A DNA stretch of 39,545 nt. Source: Tranzscheliella williamsii. Taxonomy: Eukaryota; Basidiomycota; Ustilaginomycetes; Ustilaginales; Ustilaginaceae. Shown here in pieces: positions 37,414 to 39,545 of the stretch (positions within the stretch are counted from its first letter, which is position 1; each line of letters begins with the position of its first letter). The notes beneath the pieces were generated by a model. That model was not told the DNA's origin and searched no databases. It worked only from the letters and a program-made list of their open reading frames with translations. The translations under genes and the position numbers were made by a program. The DNA is taken from positions 1 through 39,545 of the forward strand of contig JALBYF010000105.1 in assembly GCA_023212725.1 (NCBI GenBank), in the 5' to 3' direction.

Positions 37414-39402
37414 ATGCAGCTAGCTACCCGTTTGCTCTTCCCTTTCCCTCATACTCCCAACGTCTCTTCAGCCCTGCCCAAAGGGCTCCGCCGTTCGAGC
37501 CGGAAGATCTCGATGCTAGAATCAGGCTCTTCGAAATTCGATGATGCTGAAGGCGAGGTGTTTGGTCTGATCCTGCTCGGCGGCCGTTCCAGCCGTATGG
37601 GCCGGCCCAAGCACCTGCTGGAATACCCGGATGGATCATGCTCGATGCTCGAACATACCATCTCTCTCTTAAGTGAGGCCGTAACCAAAGTCTTTCTTTC
37701 CATACGCCGGAGCCAGAGGCAGCAGCTAACGATCGAACTTTTGGAAAGGGTCACCCTCATTGAAGATGACGAGTCCTTGGGCGAGCTCGGCCCTGCTTCT
37801 GGACTTCATGCGGCCCACCTTGCGTGCCCGGATGCCACCTTCCTCGCCATTGCCTGCGATTTCGCGCTCGCGGAAAGGCCAAGCTTTCTACAGCTCATCA
37901 AAGCGCACAGACAGCGTCCGCACCTACCCACTGCTTTTGTTCATCGGTGCGACGGCAAGCTCGAGCCTTTCTTCGCCATTTGGACCGCGGATGCGCTTGA
38001 GCAGCTCTCGGCCAACATCGTCATCAAGGCCAAGGCAGCACCCTGCAAGGTCTTGGAGGGCTGTGAGACCCTTGCAGTTGTCGCCGACCGGCAACGATGG
38101 CTGTTTGATACCGACACCATGAAGGAATGGGAAGTAGCAACGACGCTAATCCTCAACCCGGACATGGAGATTCAAGAACTCGAAAAAGGCAAATGGGAAC
38201 CAGTTTCTAGACATCCCCCATGTGGTCTCACCGCCGTCGGCGATGCAATAAGGATGGTCAACAAAGCAGGCTCGGGGAGGACTAAGGCGAGAAGGGGGAT
38301 CAAAAGGGCAGTACAGGAGGCTGTCAGCTGTAGGCTCGCCAAGCCGGTGGTGGCGCCTTTGGATGTCCCTCTCGCTCCCACAGCGGCCATGGATGGGTAT
38401 GCCGTCCGCTTGGACGATTATCTGGTCTGCAGACATCTCGATATCATAGGCATTGCCTCTCCGGGACGAGAGACGCTGTCCAGAAAGGGGACTGACGCCG
38501 GCGTGGCGGCATACCAAATTATGACTGGTGCTGTTCTTCCCGACGGCTTTGATACAGTGATTGCTCTAGAAGATTTAGGATACAGTCACTATCCGACAAA
38601 GGGACAGCATGTGCGGCAGCCTGGCGAGAATCTCCGTTGCGGCACAGTCCTTGCAGCCGAGGGACAGGTTCTGACGCCGGAGCATGTCCTCTCGCTCCTC
38701 TCTGCCGGTGTCGCCGAAGTGACTGTGTATGAACCAGTCAAGATCAAGGTGATCTCGACCGGAAACGAGCTCATGAGCGGTCAGCTACTGCCTTCAAACG
38801 GACACTACGCGGTGACAGCGCTGAAGAAGTGGTTTCCTGGCGAGGTGGATGTGGCGCCGCTTCAGATCACGCACGATGATGCGACCGATGCTCTGTTGCA
38901 AGATCACAGCGGTACCGACCTCGTCGTGACCACGGGCGGCGTCTCCAAGGGACTTTTTGACAGCGTTCCTACTCTTGTCGATACCGTCTGTTGGCACGGG
39001 CTGTATATGCGGCCGGGCAAGCCAGCTCTGTTCGGAAAGTTGAGGGATGGCGCCGCTCTGCTAGGCCTACCAGGGAGTCCTCTGGCATGTGCTGTTGGCT
39101 TACGCCTCTTTGCGCACAGCTTTATCCATTCCCTCATCCACGGCCGCAGCAACAACGCTTTCCCAACAGATTCAAGCAGCGTTCGCACTGTCAACGTGCG
39201 CGCAGGTACGGCCTATGTCAAAAGGGACGCATGGCAGCTGTTCCCCGCTAGGATGCAAGCAGGAGAAGCCGTACTCGACACTTCGGCACGGGGACATGAT
39301 CCTTTTTCGCTTGCAGGGGTGGACGGATGGGCCATTATTGAACCAGGTCGCGAGGCGCACATCAATGCGAAGAACAACAGGGTATGGCTCTTGGAAGTAT
39401 AG
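37414..39402 (+). CDS. mobA-moeA: MobA-MoeA fusion: Moco guanylyltransferase / molybdopterin molybdenumtransferase
   Basis: 662 residues joining two bacterial-type enzymes of molybdenum cofactor maturation. The MobA part (about 50-245) makes MGD/bis-MGD from Mo-MPT and GTP. It shows LLGGRSSRMGRPKHLL with the nucleotide-loop Lys 66, ACDFALAERP in place of the usual D-x-P strand, and LEPFFAIW. The MoeA part (about 270-640) inserts molybdate into adenylated MPT. It shows AMDGYAV (Asp 327), TGAVLPDGFDTVIALED, RQPGENLRCGTVLAAEG, ISTGNEL, SNG, TTGGVSKGLFD (Asp 516), MRPGKPALFG and GLPGSP (usually PGNP). The G domain normally fused to MoeA in gephyrin/Cnx1 is absent. ATG 37414 gives an Arg/Lys-rich, acid-free leader of about 33 residues; ATG 37513 is the alternative (629 residues). 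The frame upstream of 37414 begins at GTG. The stop codon is 70 bp from the TTAGGG telomere. Confidence 0.9.
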   Translation: MQLATRLLFPFPHTPNVSSALPKGLRRSSRKISMLESGSSKFDDAEGEVFGLILLGGRSSRMGRPKHLLEYPDGSCSMLEHTISLLSEAVTKVFLSIRRSQRQQLTIELLERVTLIEDDESLGELGPASGLHAAHLACPDATFLAIACDFALAERPSFLQLIKAHRQRPHLPTAFVHRCDGKLEPFFAIWTADALEQLSANIVIKAKAAPCKVLEGCETLAVVADRQRWLFDTDTMKEWEVATTLILNPDMEIQELEKGKWEPVSRHPPCGLTAVGDAIRMVNKAGSGRTKARRGIKRAVQEAVSCRLAKPVVAPLDVPLAPTAAMDGYAVRLDDYLVCRHLDIIGIASPGRETLSRKGTDAGVAAYQIMTGAVLPDGFDTVIALEDLGYSHYPTKGQHVRQPGENLRCGTVLAAEGQVLTPEHVLSLLSAGVAEVTVYEPVKIKVISTGNELMSGQLLPSNGHYAVTALKKWFPGEVDVAPLQITHDDATDALLQDHSGTDLVVTTGGVSKGLFDSVPTLVDTVCWHGLYMRPGKPALFGKLRDGAALLGLPGSPLACAVGLRLFAHSFIHSLIHGRSNNAFPTDSSSVRTVNVRAGTAYVKRDAWQLFPARMQAGEAVLDTSARGHDPFSLAGVDGWAIIEPGREAHINAKNNRVWLLEV

Positions 39403-39437
39403 AGTGGATGCATTGAAACGGGCGACGCCCTGGCTAG

Positions 39438-39472
39438 AAGGGGAAGGGGAAGGGGAAGGGGAAGGGGAAGGG
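39438..39472 (+). repeat. (AAGGGG)n run abutting the telomere
   Basis: About five and a half units of AAGGGG that grade directly into TTAGGG. This looks like a degenerate telomere-proximal repeat or the G-rich seed on which telomerase acted. Confidence 0.8.
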
Positions 39473-39545
39473 TTAGGGTTAGGGTTAGGGTTAGGGTTAG
39501 GGTTAGGGTTAGGGTTAGGGTTAGGGTTAGGGTTAGGGTTAGGGT
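39473..39545 (+). repeat. Telomere, (TTAGGG)12
   Basis: Twelve perfect TTAGGG units plus one base run to the window end, with the G-rich strand 5'->3' toward the terminus, as expected for the right end of a chromosome. The array is short, probably because the assembled contig stops inside the telomere. Confidence 0.97.

Noticed and set aside
34211..39402. Bacterial contamination as the source of the molybdenum genes
   Set aside because: They are physically flanked by a fungal-type PSD gene on one side and eukaryotic telomere repeats on the other; only an assembly error could still explain it.

Overview
The window is the right-hand end of a chromosome from a fungus, most likely a smut-lineage basidiomycete (Ustilaginales or a close relative). 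The reasons are that the last 73 bases are vertebrate/fungal-type TTAGGG telomere repeats read 5'->3' toward the end; the genes are eukaryotic (Pex16, a Pbs2-type MAPKK, a vigilin/Scp160-type multi-KH protein, a mitochondrial methylcitrate dehydratase, a PPR protein, a DUF3425 bZIP factor and a siderophore transporter); and every gene reads as one long uninterrupted frame, as is common in the intron-poor smut genomes. The genus call is inference; no species marker is present.

Layout. 1-8.6 kb: a large atypical Ser/Thr kinase (-), PEX16 (+) and the osmostress MAPKK PBS2 (-). 10.4-13.6 kb: two mitochondrial metabolic enzymes in tandem, 2-methylcitrate dehydratase and cysteine synthase. 14.4-20.8 kb: a 1347-residue multi-KH RNA-binding protein (+) converging on a PPR-type mitochondrial protein (-). 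20.8-24.4 kb: a 3.6-kb stretch with no supported gene. 24.4-29.4 kb: a bZIP/DUF3425 transcription factor (+) converging on a long ORF joining a DUF4112 module to a 14-TM-type siderophore transporter (-). 30.1-33.0 kb: a DUF1275/YoaK membrane protein (+) and a phosphatidylserine decarboxylase (-). 34.2-39.4 kb: two tandem genes of bacterial type, then the telomere.

The most unusual part is the terminal pair. The first gene encodes a cytosolic-looking molybdopterin oxidoreductase of the DMSO-reductase superfamily (NapA/NasA/FdhF branch, Cys molybdenum ligand). The second encodes a MobA-MoeA fusion. Eukaryotic molybdoenzymes (nitrate reductase, sulfite oxidase, xanthine dehydrogenase, mARC) use Mo-MPT and do not need a guanylyltransferase. 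DMSO-reductase-family enzymes need bis-MGD, which is made by MobA. The two neighbours therefore supply an enzyme and the cofactor-maturation step a fungus should lack: a two-gene, self-sufficient bis-MGD module, probably acquired from bacteria and now about 70 bp from the telomere repeats. I do not know of a described eukaryotic system of this kind.

Several forward-frame ORFs that look longest open on GTG or TTG. For these the first in-frame ATG was used (PEX16 4874, bZIP 24406, transporter 29386, DUF1275 30094, oxidoreductase 34211, MobA-MoeA 37414). All function calls come from reading the translated sequence; no database search was possible.
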